Assembly: GCA_027625915.1 (NCBI GenBank)
Contig: JANTQA010000036.1
Span: 12,979,001 to 13,043,000 of the forward strand
Direction of reading: 5' to 3'
Origin: Anaeramoeba flamelloides
Taxonomy: Eukaryota > Metamonada > Anaeramoebidae
Length of the DNA: 64,000 bases
Shown: positions 22,858 through 35,894 of the stretch, one piece after another
Layout: each line of letters starts with the position of its first letter
Position numbering within the stretch: the stretch's first letter is position 1
Program-made: the position numbers and the translations under genes
The notes under the pieces: model-generated
Seen by the model: only the letters and a program-made list of their open reading frames with translations
Databases searched by the model: none
What the model was told of the DNA's origin: nothing

Positions 22858-22985
22858 TTCCACTTTTAAGACATAAACTTTCAAAGAAATTAGGGAAAAA
22901 AAAATTCTCAAATTAGGGCACAATTTTCAAATTTTGGTAAAAAAAAAATTGAAAAAAATGTGTTTTAATTTGTAATTTGTTTGTG
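22858..22985 (+). mobile_element. MITE family A, copy 3, decayed
   Basis: The left end AGTTCCACTTTTAAGACATA and the internal ATTCTCAAATTAGGGCACAA match family A. The right arm survives only as TTTAATTTG..TTTGTGCTTTAAGGG and the outer right end is missing. It abuts repeat C. Confidence 0.7.
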
Positions 22986-22999
22986 CTTTAAGGGATTAG

Positions 23000-23790
23000 C
23001 GTCTACCAAGGAGAAGCCCACGATCAAAGTATGCTGTTATTGGACCTAAAATCATTGGTGCTACATGGTTCAAATGTCTCTAAAAAATCGATTAGTCAAG
23101 TAGTAATATTTGTTGATCTCATTAATAAAAAATGATCTTTGTATTAGTAAAAACCCCTAACAATTTTAAAAAACAATCTGGATTTCGCCACAAATTTAAA
23201 GGTTGAATTATCAAAATTCAGACTATAAAGTTGCAAAATATCTTTCTTAAATTTGTGGATAAATGTAGATTAGTTACTAAAAAATTCGTTTTTTTTTAAA
23301 ATTAAATAATTAAAGAACAGATTTTTTTGAAAAATTATTACCCAAATCATGCAAATATATTGATACTATAATTAGCTTTATCAAAAGCAAACAAAACTAA
23401 TAAGTCTTTTTGCTTTTATTTTGATGATTATTGGATTAATCTTTGAAATTCAAAAAATATAAAAATAGTTACTTTTGGAAGTTCTAAATCTAAATTATTA
23501 AATACCATAATACTGTATTTTGGGTTTCTATTTTTGGATTTGGAAAAGGAATTATAAAAAATTTGTTCAAAATGAAAATTTTTCGATTTGGAAAAGGAAT
23601 TAAAAAAATTTTTTCATGATGAAAAAATTTTTATTAGTGATCGTTAGTAACAAATCTAAGAATATATTGTTCAATAAGATTAATAATAGATTTTTTAGAG
23701 CTATTTGAGCCATAGTGCACTTATATCATTTACACCCAATTACAACATACTTATTTTATCGAGAAATCTATGGTGGAGCTAATCCCTTAA
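23000..23790 (+). repeat. Interspersed repeat C, copy 2 (longest)
   Basis: Aligns with 7965-8430 over its first half and with 31735-32420 through most of its length (GGATTAATCTTTGAAATT-like text, then AAGATTAATAATAGATTTTTT.AG and CCAATTACAACATAC). No intact frame was seen. Confidence 0.65.
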
Positions 23791-23942
23791 ATTCTGTTAA
23801 AATTTTAAATCTTAAAAGTGTTATATACTCTAATTATTTAAAGATTTTGTAATTTTTCAAGTTGTTCATAACCCTAAATTTTGTATTAGTTGTTAAAAAT
23901 AAAACTAAAAAAAATAGTATGCAATTATATTTTCTTTAAAGT

Positions 23943-24335
23943 CAGTTCACAAGTTGCAATATTGAATGTATTAAAAAATAGAATTTTTTCAATTTTCAAG
24001 AGTAATAAAAAGTTCCATGTATCTATTCAAATGTTGGTAATGGTAAACGAAACATCCCTTTTGATTTTTGAGCTTGAAGGGATTTTCTAATTAAAATTTT
24101 GTGCTAAATACCAATATTTGATTTAAAAAATGATTTTTTTTTCAAAATTGAAAGATTTGTATTCGTCAAACAATTTTTAGCTTAAAATTATTATTAATCT
24201 TTTATGGTAATCAGATATTATATTTACTATTACCAAAATTTAGATAGATGAAGGGAACTCTTTATTGATCTCAACAATTATAAAAAATCTATTTTTTACA
24301 ACATTTCAGATTTACACTAGTGTTATTGGTACTTT
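23943..24335. mobile_element. TIR element family F, copy 1
   Basis: About 390 bp with imperfect terminal inverted repeats near 110 bp. The left arm reads AAAAAATAGAATTTTTTCAA, AAAAGTTCCATG and GGTAATGGTAAA; the right arm is its mirror (TACTATTACC, GGGAACTCTTTATT, ATCTATTTTTTACAACATT). The pattern matches the element at 33972-34342. No transposase; the open frame in the left arm is not supported as a gene. Confidence 0.75.
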
Positions 24336-24777
24336 CCTGTTTAAAAGTCAATAAATTTTTAAATTTCCCCATAAATCAATAATTTTTCACATTACTACTT
24401 TGTCATTTGTCGGTGTATTTACAATAGAACAAAAACAAACTAAAAAAAAAAAACAACATTTTTAGCAAAATATCTTATTTTGTTTTGAGGCATAAAAGAA
24501 AGTAAGAGTACTAAACAAAATTTAAAAGTGTCTTATTTGTGGTGTATGTGAAGAATTTTTTCAATTCCCTCCCTTAATTAAAGATGATTAAGGAAAAAAA
24601 AGAGAGAAAAATTTTCAACTTTAATTTGATAAATCAATTAACTTGTTTTAAATCCACAAAACAAATGGTTGAATTAATTTGTTGTCTTTGTTACTTCAAA
24701 AGAATAAAAATCCAACCCAAAACCCTAAACCAATGAAAACGATAATTATTCAATTTCATTTTTTTATATTAATCTCA

Positions 24778-25465
24778 ATGAACAGATACACTTTTAAACA
24801 GCCACAAAGCAATTACTACGAAAATTCGGAAGACTCTGAAGACGATATCCCTGAAGAAGTTATTAAAGTGCCAGAAGAATTTCTTGGACCAATTTCCTTT
24901 TGTTTATTTAAAAACCCAGTGAAAGCATCTGATGGCTTTACGTATGAACAAGCAGAAATCGAGGATTGGATCGATCGATGCAAAAAAAAATACAAAGCCT
25001 TTTTCTCCAATGACAAACCAACCATTAAAAAACACCATACTGGTTTATGATGATGAGATGAGAATCAAGTGTGATGAATTTAGGCAAAACAGAAGGAAAT
25101 TTTCAAAAATATCAATTCGAAAATTAAGTTCACGAACTTCCGATCTTCAAAAAATGGTTGAACAGGAACAAAAAGAAGAAAAACAGGAACTTGAAAATTT
25201 AAAAAAAGAAAACAATCAACCAACACAGAACAAAGAAAGAACAGGCCAAACAGAATTTCAACAAACGCTTGAAAAACAAACAACAAATAATAACAACAAT
25301 TATAACCCAAACAATAACAATTCACAATTTAAACAAAAACAATTAACCGAAGAAGAGGAAATCCAATTAGTACTTCAGTTGTCTCTCCAAAAGACAACTA
25401 TGTCTCGGAATGAAGAAGACGAAATGTTTCTTAAAATACTTGAGCTCTCTAAAATTGATCACTAA
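24778..25465 (+). CDS. U-box / UIM protein with a frameshift
   Basis: Two overlapping frames make one recognisable protein. Frame one (from ATG 24778) gives an acidic N-terminus and the first half of a U-box: VPEEFLGPISFCLFKNPV, ASDGFTYEQAEIEDWIDRCKK. Frame two supplies the second half, FSPMTNQPLKNTILVYD, then a Gln/Asn/Glu-rich stretch and two ubiquitin-interacting-like motifs near the end (EEEIQLVLQLSLQ, DEMFLKILELSK). U-boxes recruit E2 enzymes; UIMs bind ubiquitin. The frames meet at a T5 run (CCTTTTTCTCC near 24999-25009), where one T fewer would give a normal U-box. This could be a one-base assembly error or a real inactivating change. The 33 codons upstream of ATG 24778 look like leader. 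Confidence 0.75.
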
Positions 25466-28400
25466 CAGCCAGAAATTAAAAAAATATGAAAAAATAGTTC
25501 ATTTTTTCTGAATTTATTTTATAAAAACCAATTAAATTTGCGACCTTCTTTTGAATTCGTGAATATTTTTTCACATTTGTGTTCCTCAAAAAAATTGAGT
25601 ATTTTAGATCAATTTGTTCAATTGTATTTTAATGATTAACACTTCTTTTTCAAAATAATAATTAATAAATAAAATTATTCCATCACTCAATTTTTTTATA
25701 TTGAACTAGGGTCAATTATTTGAAAAGATCAAAATCTCAAAAGATTTAAAGAATTAATCATTTGGGTCTCTTCGGACAAGAATGGTGGATTTTTAATAAA
25801 AAAATGTCTTTTCTTTTGATTTTTAAAATAATACCTTTACCAACTATGTATTCTATGTTAAACTTATTAAAAGATAAAATTAAATTGAATAAATAGAAAA
25901 TTAAAAAAAAAAAAAAAAATACAATTATTAATTTGAAAAGTTAATTGAAAGGTTTATTTACCAATTTTTATATGATCAAGAAAGTAAAAAACAAAATTTC
26001 TAAAAATACTCTTTCAATAATTTAAATTTGATTTTGAAAACTTGAAATTGAGTTGAACAATAAAAAAGTATATCATTTGTTCTATTTGTAAATTTTAATT
26101 TAATAAAATCCGGAAATACAAATTTATTTATTTATTAATAGAGAGGAATATTTTAAGAAAATTTATCAAAATAATAAAAAAAGAGAAAAAGAGAAAAAGT
26201 AAATTAATTAAAATATATCAAATATACCAAGTGGTGTAGATATGAAAAATATAGCATCAATTTTTATATTTTTTTTAATATTTTTTCACGAGAAAAATAA
26301 CAATAATAAAAATATTCTTATAAACATTGAACAATCTTATTTACACTACTGATATCCTTTGAATAAAAATTCTAAAATGATATTTAAGCTTAAAATCATC
26401 AATTTCACAATTATTTATGGAACAAGTGCAAACATAAAAATATTTTTCCAGTTGAAAAAATAAAATATATTAAAAAAAATAATAAAAATATATTTAAATA
26501 AAATTTATTAAAATTAGGTTTAAAAAGGCTTTAATAATAAGTAATTGATAAAAAAATAATGTAAACTTAAATTTAGAGCACGCATAATAACAGCCATAAC
26601 ATTTATGGTTAATTTTTAATATAATATGAAAATTGATTATGAATTTTTATTTGATGAGGTTTTTTTTTAATTGATCTCATTTGCAATCAGTTTTTATATA
26701 TTTGATTGTTATATTTTATTTTCTAGTTATTCATAGTATTTTGTTTCAGTATATCAGTATTAGTCCATAACTACTTGACCTTTAGCCTTTTTTAAGTCTT
26801 CTTCCCAATAAATATAGTATTTGTTTCGGTTTAAAATGGAAAAAAAAGAAAAAAAATATAATAATATAATTTATAATTTATAAGACCAAGTTGAAAATTT
26901 TATGGTGTAACTAGCTTTTCTAAACCTCATTTCAAGAATTTTAATTCCCCTGAAATAAAAAATAATAAATATACCTATATCCTTTTTTATTCGAGAAAAA
27001 TTAATAATTAAATCAGATTAATAATTCACTTTTAAATCATTTAAAATTATTACTTCTTCAATATTTTAACAATTAAAAAAAAATAAAAACAAAAACTACT
27101 ATAATAAGAGTTAGAATTTTTGTAAAATGAGAACTTCCTATTTTTTATTATTGAATTTTGTTTAAAATTGATAACAAGAAGATTTTTTACTAATAATTAA
27201 ATTCATTTTCAAAGTTATTACATTACCTCAATTTTCTAAATGATTACAAGTCTTTTCGAAGATCGTTTTTTTAAAAAAAAAAATAGCATAAAAAAAACCA
27301 GAAAAAAAAAAAAAAAAAAAAAAAAATCAAAAAAGAAAATAAAAAGGAAATCAAAAAAATCAAAAAATTGATAAAGAAAAAATAAATAAAAATCCTTAAT
27401 TTATCGATCTTAAATATAACATTTTGATTTAATTATTTATTCGTAATTTGTTTTTATTTTTAATTTTGAATAGAAATATTTTGGTTTGGTAAAGTTTTGA
27501 ATAAACTTATTACTTTTTATTTCAGAAGATTCTCCAAAATGAATTTAGAAACCATATTATCAGATAATTTATCTAATTCTGGGTTTGTGGTTCGGAAAAT
27601 CAGATATTATTTTAATTCTTCTTCATATTTAATGATTTATAAGATGAATTTGTTTGATTTTATAATTATTTATTTTCCGATAAAAATGAGATCAAAATAA
27701 TTATAATATTTGTAATCAGTTTTTTCACCTTATTTTCTTTTTTTTTTTTTTCCTTTGAATCTTTTGTGGATTTTTTTTGATTTTTAGTATTTAATCCTTT
27801 TTCTTTAACCTTTCAAACAATATTCTTTGTTTTGGTTTTGTTTGAAAAAAATATTTGAAAAAACAATTTTGAAAACAAAATTTGTAAAAAATAGTTTTAG
27901 TAAAATAATAATAAATCCTAATGGGGCAAGAAATTCAAGGAAAAAAAATAGTTTGTATTAACTCAAAGTAAGAATAAAAAAAGAAATCTTCGAAAATATA
28001 CTTTGGTAATTTTTTTTTTTTTTAACATTCTTGATTTTAACAAATTAATTTGAAAAGTTGATCTTTCATATTTGATCTTCTAAAAAGAAAAGGTTTGTTT
28101 AAAAGTGGCAATTTCCCAGGTCTATTTTTTGGTTGTTTCAATGATTAATTTCAAGCATTCCTATAAACACATCTCTCCATCCAGAACCTAATTTGATAAA
28201 GCCAAAAAGTTAAACAAAAAAATTTTTCATAAAATTAAAAAATTAAAGATTCAACTTTCTTTTACTTGTGTACTAGTTCTTTTCTCAAATAGAGCTTCGA
28301 ATGATATTTTGGTTTCAAGTTTGAAGATCCGATGACACTCAAAAAATCTTTTTTCAATAAGGTTGTTCTAATGAAATTTTATAAAAAAATCGTAAAATTT

Positions 28401-29410
28401 TTACTTACAATCGTTATTGAAAGTTAACTTTTGAAGGAAAGTTGATATGCCGATTTAATGGAATAATTGTATTGGATTTCATACAAGTGTAAAAATAACT
28501 TTCTTTGGGAGATTGTATTTAGTCACTTTATATAATTATGTAACATTAAAAAGGTTGATCAAGATGATTTTGAATTGATATTTAAAAAGTAATAAAATAT
28601 TTTTTTGGATGGAATTTCTTTAGTATTCTCGTATTTAAATCGATTAATAAGGAATGTATAATAAAGAATATTATCAATAAACAGAAATAATAAAGTTTTG
28701 ACTCATTACGAGTCTTATTCAAAATAAAAGCCTTAACCATCGAAGATTTTTAAATTTTCTAAATAAATCTGAAATTTCATAAATTGTTTTCTTTCCCCAC
28801 TTCCTTAAATTTGATTAATTCTCTCCTATTCTTTTAAGTTAAACAATTGTTTGGATGACGTAAAAAATTACTACATTTATCAGAAACCCTTTTGTTGCTT
28901 TTTTTACTTTAGAGTGCTTTTTTCACTTTTTGGTTTTAAATTTGATTTTTACAACTTTTCGATGGGTTCTCAATATTATTAAAAGTTAAATTTGTTTTTT
29001 ATATTGTTTATCTAAATCTATTAATAATTTTTTTACACCTTTTGAGGGTCTGGTATGGAGTTGAAAATTCTAAAACGAAAGATAAAAAAAGAAGAAAAAA
29101 AAAATGATCATCGAAAATCTATATACTTTATTTTAATTTAATATTTTGTAATATTATTTTGTTAAATGTTTGGAGAATATTTATGTTTGTTTCAATAATT
29201 AAAGATTCGATAATTATTTATGTAATAATTAAAATAAAATAAAAATGGAAATTTATAAAAAAAAAAAAAAAATTTTACTAATTAAATATTTTTTTTAAGT
29301 ATCCATTTTCAATTTTTGAATAAAGAAATATAGAAAACCAGGAAACTAAAAAAAAAAAAGTTTCTGATTTTTTAGCTTTTTTTTGTAAAATTTAATATGA
29401 TTTCTACTTT
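25466..29410. other. Gene-free stretch between convergent genes
   Basis: About 3.9 kb between the 3' ends of the U-box gene and RACK1. A/T homopolymers dominate, including a 25-base A run at 27302-27326. The open frame at 27497-27700 has no family features. I see no RNA gene or clear mobile element. Confidence 0.6.
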
Positions 29411-31166
29411 TTAATTTTCTTCTTCATATTCTTCTTCTTCTTCTTCTTCTTCATCATCAATATTGATATCAACTTGTTGTTTTTCATCTTCAGATTCAAC
29501 GGCCCATACTCTGATTTTGTTATCTGTATAACCAACAAAAAGGGTGTTTCCGTCATGACTCCAGGCAAGTGAAATTGGCCTTGGTTTGATTCCCTTTTTA
29601 CCAACCTTAAAGGTGTCGTTTAATTCAGCAAGTAAGTAATCCTTTTGGAGTTGCCAGATTTTGATTCCATTTCTTGAGGCAGTAGCTAACCAGAATCTAT
29701 TTGGTGAAAATGAGAGAGCATTGACTTCTTCGCCAACATCGAGAACCTTAAGACCTGCTTGCTTTTCAAGATCCCAAAGGATTGCCTTTCCGTCTTTTCC
29801 GCCAGATGCGCATAAGGAGCCGTCTGGTGACATTTCAACACAGTTGACTTGTTCAGTGTGTCCATAGAGATTTTTTTCCAATTTGCATCCATTCAAGTTC
29901 CACATTTTGACAGTTTTGTCCCATGACGACGAAACAAAGGTTGTTGATTTTAAGAGTGGGGAAAATCTGACAGAGCTGACCCAATCGTTATGTGAGCTTT
30001 TGTCTTCGATCACATATTTACATTTTCCTAATGTGTTCCAAAGTCGAACTGTTTTGTCCCTTGAGCTTGATAAGATTTGTCTGTTTTCTGCAGAAAAGGT
30101 GACAGAAAGTACATCTCCTGTGTGTCCAATGAATTGTTGTGTGCATTTTCCTGTTGTTAAATCCCATAGTCTAAGAGTTTTGTCTGTTGGAAATTGTTTT
30201 TTGGGTTTATTGAAAATGGCAATTTAAAGAAGGTTAAAATTGAAAAAAGTTGGTTTAATTTGGATCAAAAATAAAAAAAATAAAAAAAAAAAAAAGGTTT
30301 TTTCAATTGGATCACGAAATTTTGGAATTCAAGTTTGTTTTCAATTTTAAAAAATTGGAGCTCTCTTTATAGAAAAAAATTTAATCAAAAGAGCAAATAT
30401 TAAAAAAAAAAAAAAAAAAGCAGGTTTTTTTAAATCTTTTTTTTTAAAAAAAAAAATCTTTTTCTTCTTTTTTTTTTTTTTAAAAAAAATCTGTTGTTGG
30501 TTATTGAAGTTTTTTGATTTTTTTATTTTATAAAAAGTAATTTCTTTTTTTTTTTGTTATTTGTTCAATTTGTCTTTTTTTTTTTTTTTTGGAATGAGGC
30601 ATTGTTGGTTTTGTTGATTCAATTTTTTCAAAGATTTATGATCCACAAAGAAAAAGAAAAAAAAAAAACTATAACTACATGTTGTCTTAACAAGAAAATG
30701 TTTGTAAAAAAAAATAAAAAAAAAAACAAAGCTAATTACCCCAAGATCCAGATAAAGCAAACATTCCATCTGAAGAAATTGTAACATCTTCAACAAAATG
30801 GCTGTGACCATGAAGAGATTTGACTGGAAAAGCATAATCTTCTTGATAACCTGATACTTGTTCTTCATTAATGTTCCAAACAAGAAGAGTTTTGTCTAAT
30901 TAAATTGAAAAGATTGATTGAAACATACAGATTATTTGGAATAAGAAATAAAAAAGAAAAAAAAAAAAGAATAAAATAAAATAAAAAGAAAACATGAAAA
31001 GGATTAGGAAAAAGGCAAAGGAATCGAAAAGAAAAGAGAAAAGAAAATTACCCCTTGAACTTGTAACAAACATATTTGGGTTTTCTGGTGTTGTTGCAAT
31101 TGATGTTACCCAACCGTTATGACCTTCAAGTACACATTTTAAAACTAAAGAATTTTCTGAACTCAT
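29411..31166 (-). CDS. RACK1: RACK1-type WD40 ribosome scaffold (exons 31166-31052, 30895-30740, 30183-29411)
   Basis: The product is 347 aa and seven WD repeats run through the whole chain. The diagnostic RACK1 text is present: [94 protein letters not shown] and KIWQL. RACK1 sits on the head of the 40S ribosomal subunit and scaffolds kinases and translation quality control. Both introns (156 and 556 bp) split the Asp of DKT in phase 1 and share the donor context GGG|GTAATT. Usual RACK1 is about 317 aa; here the last blade is followed by an acidic tail with a long Glu run ([13 protein letters not shown]). The start at 31166 agrees with the usual N-terminus. Confidence 0.96.
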
Positions 31167-31734
31167 TCTAAAATGGAAATTTTTTTTTTTTTTTTTTTGT
31201 TTTTGTTTTTTTTGTTTATTTGAGATCAAGAAAATTTAAATGGAAGAACGGTTGGTTATTTAAGTATACAATTCAAAAGAAATATAGTATTGATAAAAAA
31301 ATTAAAAAACAAACTTTTTTTTTTAATCAACAAATAATAAAAAGGAAACAAAAAAAAATGAAAGACATTTTCTTATTTATTAAGGTTGGAAACAAATTGG
31401 AAACTTTTTAGTCTAAAGGAAAGGTGATGAAAAACGAATGTTTTTTATCGTATTCAGTTCTTACATTTAAATTATTAACAAAATAAATATATTAAGATAT
31501 ATTACTTTTTAACTTTTAAGGAGATCCTTTTACTGTTTTCTCTGATTTCTAATTTTCTTTGAGTAAATAGAATATCATTAATAAATTTTTGTAAAAGGTT
31601 TGTAGATGCTTTAATTGTTATAAAACTGTAATAAAAAATATGAGTGTTATGGGATGAAAGTCTAATCTAGATGAATTTTAAAATTGAAGTATATAGATAT
31701 CGAATTTAAAATATTTTAGTATAAGGCAGTTCAT

Positions 31735-32420
31735 GCTTGTCTCTAGAAATTTGAGTTGTAAAATATAACTCAAAAGTTGTTTCATATCAATTAAAAATAA
31801 TCTTATTTATGAGTAAAAAATCTCAAGAAGTTGAGACTAACTGTAAAATTAAGGGACAAATTTAAAGAACAAGGAAATAATCTAAAGAATTCAAAATTGA
31901 AAAATATGTTGATTAAATTTGTAGTGAAATGTAGATTAATAGTTATAAAAAATTTGGTTTCTTGAAATAAATTAATTATTGAAATCTGAGATTATTTATG
32001 TTTAATTATTTCGAGAAATTGGAAAAATAAAATAATTAGAACCACCCTTTCATCAAAAAGGAAAAAAAAAAACTTATCCTTATTTGGGTTTTTATGTTGA
32101 TGATTCTTGAGTTAATCTTTGAAATTAAAAAATTATAAAAATTCAGAATATCGAAACTTCTCAATATTGATTATTTTTAATCTGGATATATTTTATTTTG
32201 GTTTTATATCTTTTGATTTAGTAAAGTTATTTTAGAAAAAAATTACAAAATAACAATTTTTAATTACAATTCTTTAGCAGAAAAAAAAAAAGAGTTTTAA
32301 TTCAATAATATTATTAATAGATTTTTAAAGCAATTGGAAATGAGTATAATAATATATTTTGCTTCCAATTATAACACACTTTAATTATATATAAAATTTG
32401 GCTAAAAAATACCCCCCCCC
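31735..32420 (+). repeat. Interspersed repeat C, copy 3
   Basis: Diverged copy. Best matched blocks against 23000-23790 are AAATTTGTAG.GAAATGTAGATTA, TGATGATTCTTGAGTTAATC-like text and AATTCAATAATATTATTAATAG-like text, ending CAATTATAACACAC.TT. Confidence 0.55.
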
Positions 32421-32435
32421 CACACACACACACAC
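32412..32435. repeat. C10 plus (CA)n simple repeat
   Basis: Ten cytosines followed by seven CA units, conspicuous in such AT-rich DNA. Confidence 0.95.
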
Positions 32436-33971
32436 AAGACCAGAAAACTTGTATTCTAAATAAAATGCTTGTTTTTTTTACTTTTTGTTTCCAATCCAAT
32501 ATCCAATATTGGTCCTCAGGGCGATACCTAAGATCAAATTAATTTTGAAAATATAAATTCCTTGATAGTTTGAAACTATTTTAAATTATAATTTGAAATT
32601 TGCTCAAAATATAACATAATTTTCTCAATTTTTATGATATTTTTTAATTTTTTAGAAAAAATTTAATCAAAAATTATTTTTATTTTTTGCTAAAATTTTA
32701 ACTATTTGATCTCAAATTTTGTAGAATTTCCTTTTGAATCCTAAAAAGTTAAGGAACCGATACAATTTGAAACTTGATTTTGTATTACCTTTCTTTGATT
32801 ATTTATTATGTAGATTCTCTTAAAATACGTAATAAAGCTTTTAATTTGCAAAAAATGTTTACCAGATCAACACAGAGTTTTTTCGATAAGAGTAAATGAG
32901 AAAGAATTTCAATTAAATCTACAAGTATTTTAAATTTTTGAAATTATTATCCAATTTGATTTTAATTAACACTGAATAAAAACCAAACAGGAAATTCAAA
33001 ATATTAAAATCAAAGGTTAAATATTTAGATATTTTTTTTAAAAATTTTTTAATTTAATTCTACAATCTAAAACAATAAAAGGAACTCATTAAAATTATTA
33101 ATAATTAATTCACAAAAATATATGAACAAATTAGTTAAATTGTAGATTAATTCAAAATTTATGAAATTAGGATTATAAGATGAAATTGATTTTCTCATTT
33201 TAAAATTCTTTAAAAAAAAAGTAGAGTATTAAATATTTTTCTAATAAGTTAATCAACATATTTATTAAAAATATTTAATTACAAAATAAGAAAAATATTA
33301 TTATTTATATTCTTGCATTAATATCTGTATTACTTAAATATGTTAAAATAAACATCATAGAGAAGTTATTCTCAATAAATCAAAATTTAAATTCAAAAAT
33401 ATAATTATTTCAATAAAAAATAACTATTTAAATTTCAAAAATTAACCTAATAATTTGTATCTATCATATCTAGAAAAATTATTAAAATTAATCGGAATTC
33501 AGAAAATTATAAACTTATTTAAAAAAGAAATTTATAATTTTAATTAAGTTGAATTGCTGAGTTTCACCAGTGAGAAGATTTCCTTATATTTTCAAAAATT
33601 TACAAGAAGGGAAAAAAATATTTGATTTTATATGAGAAATTCTGGATACTGGAAACTTTGGTATTTATTGTACTTTTAGAAATTATAAAGAAAATTTGAG
33701 TTTTTTTTCTTTTTATATCAAAGATTAAAAAATTCTAGGCACTCTAATACATTCAACGTCTCTCGATAAACAATGGTAGCATCCAACATGAATAATTCAA
33801 ATAAGAAAAAATCACAAATATTTATCAATCAGAAATATCTAATTTACCGATCAAGTACAATAATTCTAAAATTCAATTCATTTATTAGTCATATATGAAA
33901 TAGAATTATGATATAATAATAATATTCATCCAAATTTTGTCATTTATTAATTAAAATTTGAACTTCAAAAG

Positions 33972-34342
33972 TAGTGTCAATATGAATGTTGTATAAAATA
34001 GAGTTTTTTCAATTTTCAAGCTAAATAAAAAGTTCAATACATTTATCCAAATTGTAGTAATAGTAAATATACATTCCAATTATCTTTATAGAATAATAAT
34101 AATTTTTATTCAAAAAATCTTTTGATAAAAACCAACATTTCTATTTTAAAAAAAAATTTTTTTATTAACCAAGGTATTGGTATTCAACAAAAGATGTTAT
34201 ATTGAAAAACACTCTGAACCCAAAAATTAAAATGGATGTTTCATTTACTATTACTGAAATTTGAATAAACGCATGGAACTCTTTATTTATCTTTAAAATT
34301 GAAAAAACTCTATTTTTTATAACATTCCATTTACACCTGTGA
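33972..34342. mobile_element. TIR element family F, copy 2
   Basis: About 370 bp with terminal inverted repeats near 100 bp: left ATAGAGTTTTTTCAATTTT, AAAAAGTTCAATAC and GTAATAGTAAAT; right TTTACTATTACT, GGAACTCTTTATT and AAAAAACTCTATTTTTTATA. Matches the element at 23943-24335. Non-coding. Confidence 0.8.
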
Positions 34343-35066
34343 AGAAATTAAAGAAAATATTTATGTTTTTATGGGTGAATATTGACTGATAAAAATGATT
34401 GATTACAATTTCTACCAAAATTAAAAGAATTAAACCTAACTTAGATAATTTTTATACTGAAATAATTTTTTACAATTATTTTCTTTGATTATTAATCATG
34501 AAATATCTGATTATCAATATATTATTTTCTGGGAGAAAATTAAATTTAAGGGGTTCTAGAGTACAATTCACACTGAGAAAAATAATAAAAGAAGAAATAA
34601 CTATATTTTTGGTAACTAATTTGTTTTTGGAATGTGGATATTAATTTATTTTAATGATAAGAATATATACATTTCTTTGAAATAAAGTAAAAAAAAAAAT
34701 AAAAAAAATACAATAAATAGATAATTTTATTTATATTTAATCATTTTTATTATATATTATTTTTTCTTGTAAAAAAAACAATAAACATACTTTTTAAGCT
34801 CATGAGAAAAAAAAAAAATAAAGATGAATATTCAATTTGATGAAAAATAATAGTAGTAGGTTATTTATCCTTAGAAATATTGGCAGATTGCTTGAAACCC
34901 TAATTAACTTGAAAATGGTAAAAATATACCCTTTAATTCTTCAAATTACCCCCCCCTGAATACGAACAGATAAAGTATAAATCCTCAAAGACTAGTTTTT
35001 AAGAAAAAGAATGGGTTTCCAATTTTTTTTTGAATAGATTTGCTTTTTTTTTTTTTATTTTTTATT

Positions 35067-35205
35067 GCAAGTTTCCCAAATCTTATTTTTACGAAAAACC
35101 AGTTCAAGATACGTACTCAACTGAAAAGTCCAAGTGTTAATCAATTTGTATGGAAAGGTAGATTCCGTTCACTTTAGTGGGTATAAAATCACTTAAGTTG
35201 TATTC
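35067..35205 (+). repeat. Repeat L, copy 2
   Basis: Diverged partner of 12684-12840. The candidate exon of the first copy is represented here by FPKSYFYEKPVQD-like text, but the frame ends after about 22 codons. Confidence 0.5.
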
Positions 35206-35894
35206 CGTTAGCTTTATTTAAATAAATCCAGTTCAATTGATTTAAGATCTGATCAGATCAAGTCTGGCTTATTTAATCATGATCTTATTTCGAATTCTAA
35301 TAATGATTTTTTATTCCTTTTAACCCCCCCAAATACAAAATTACAAAAACCTTTTAAAAAACAAAAGAGCAGGAACTCAAAAAACTTTGAATCTAAAAGT
35401 GGTAGGCCGAAGTAACAGAAGGAATTCAAACAACTCAAAAGAGAATTTGGAAAAAGTAAAAAAGCCTCAAAAATAAAAATATAAAAATTGTTATGAAAAA
35501 CATATTTTAGAATTTAAATATAAATGAATTAACTCATTATAATAATTTAATTATTTTATTTAAAACTTTTACAATTTTTTTTTAAGAATTGAAATTAAAA
35601 AAAACATAAATCTTTTAATTAATTTTCTTTTTTAAATTTACAACATTAAATAAATTAAAAGATATATCTTGTTTCTTTCAGAATTATTTTCATATAAATT
35701 TTCAAAATATAAGCTTTACAACTCAAACAAAAACAAAAAAAAAAACATTAGAAATTTATGCAAAAAAATTTCTTTTTTTAAAATTCAGAATAATTAATTC
35801 AAACAAATAAACATTTTTTGTTCTTATACAACAAAATTCATTTTTATTTTTATTTAATAATAAATTCAAAAAATAAAAACATATACATTCCCTT

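Larger units (their letters stand above)
19175..24777. other. Gene-free stretch of 5.6 kb
   Basis: A/T-rich spacer between two outward-facing genes, so it should hold both promoters. From 19300 to 22850 I see no gene, RNA or clear repeat apart from a palindromic block at 22637-22658 (AGTGTAAATTACACT core) whose reverse complement recurs at 1880-1901. From 22858 on it is a chain of decayed repeats: family A, repeat C and family F. Confidence 0.6.
31167..35894. other. Gene-free stretch of 4.7 kb
   Basis: Lies upstream of RACK1 (its promoter side) and downstream of the Atg1 gene. It contains repeat C copy 3 (31735-32420), a C-run with (CA)n at 32412-32435, TIR element F copy 2 (33972-34342) and repeat L copy 2 (35067-35205). 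The open frames at 31220-31411 and 32314-32499 are not supported. Confidence 0.6.

Noticed and set aside
23890-24090. Open frame in the left arm of element F.
   Set aside because: It lies within a terminal inverted repeat and has no family features.
29661-30227. Plus-strand open frames across the RACK1 exon.
   Set aside because: They are antisense shadows of the well-supported WD40 gene; the same applies to frames opposite the VWA/DUF2135 gene.
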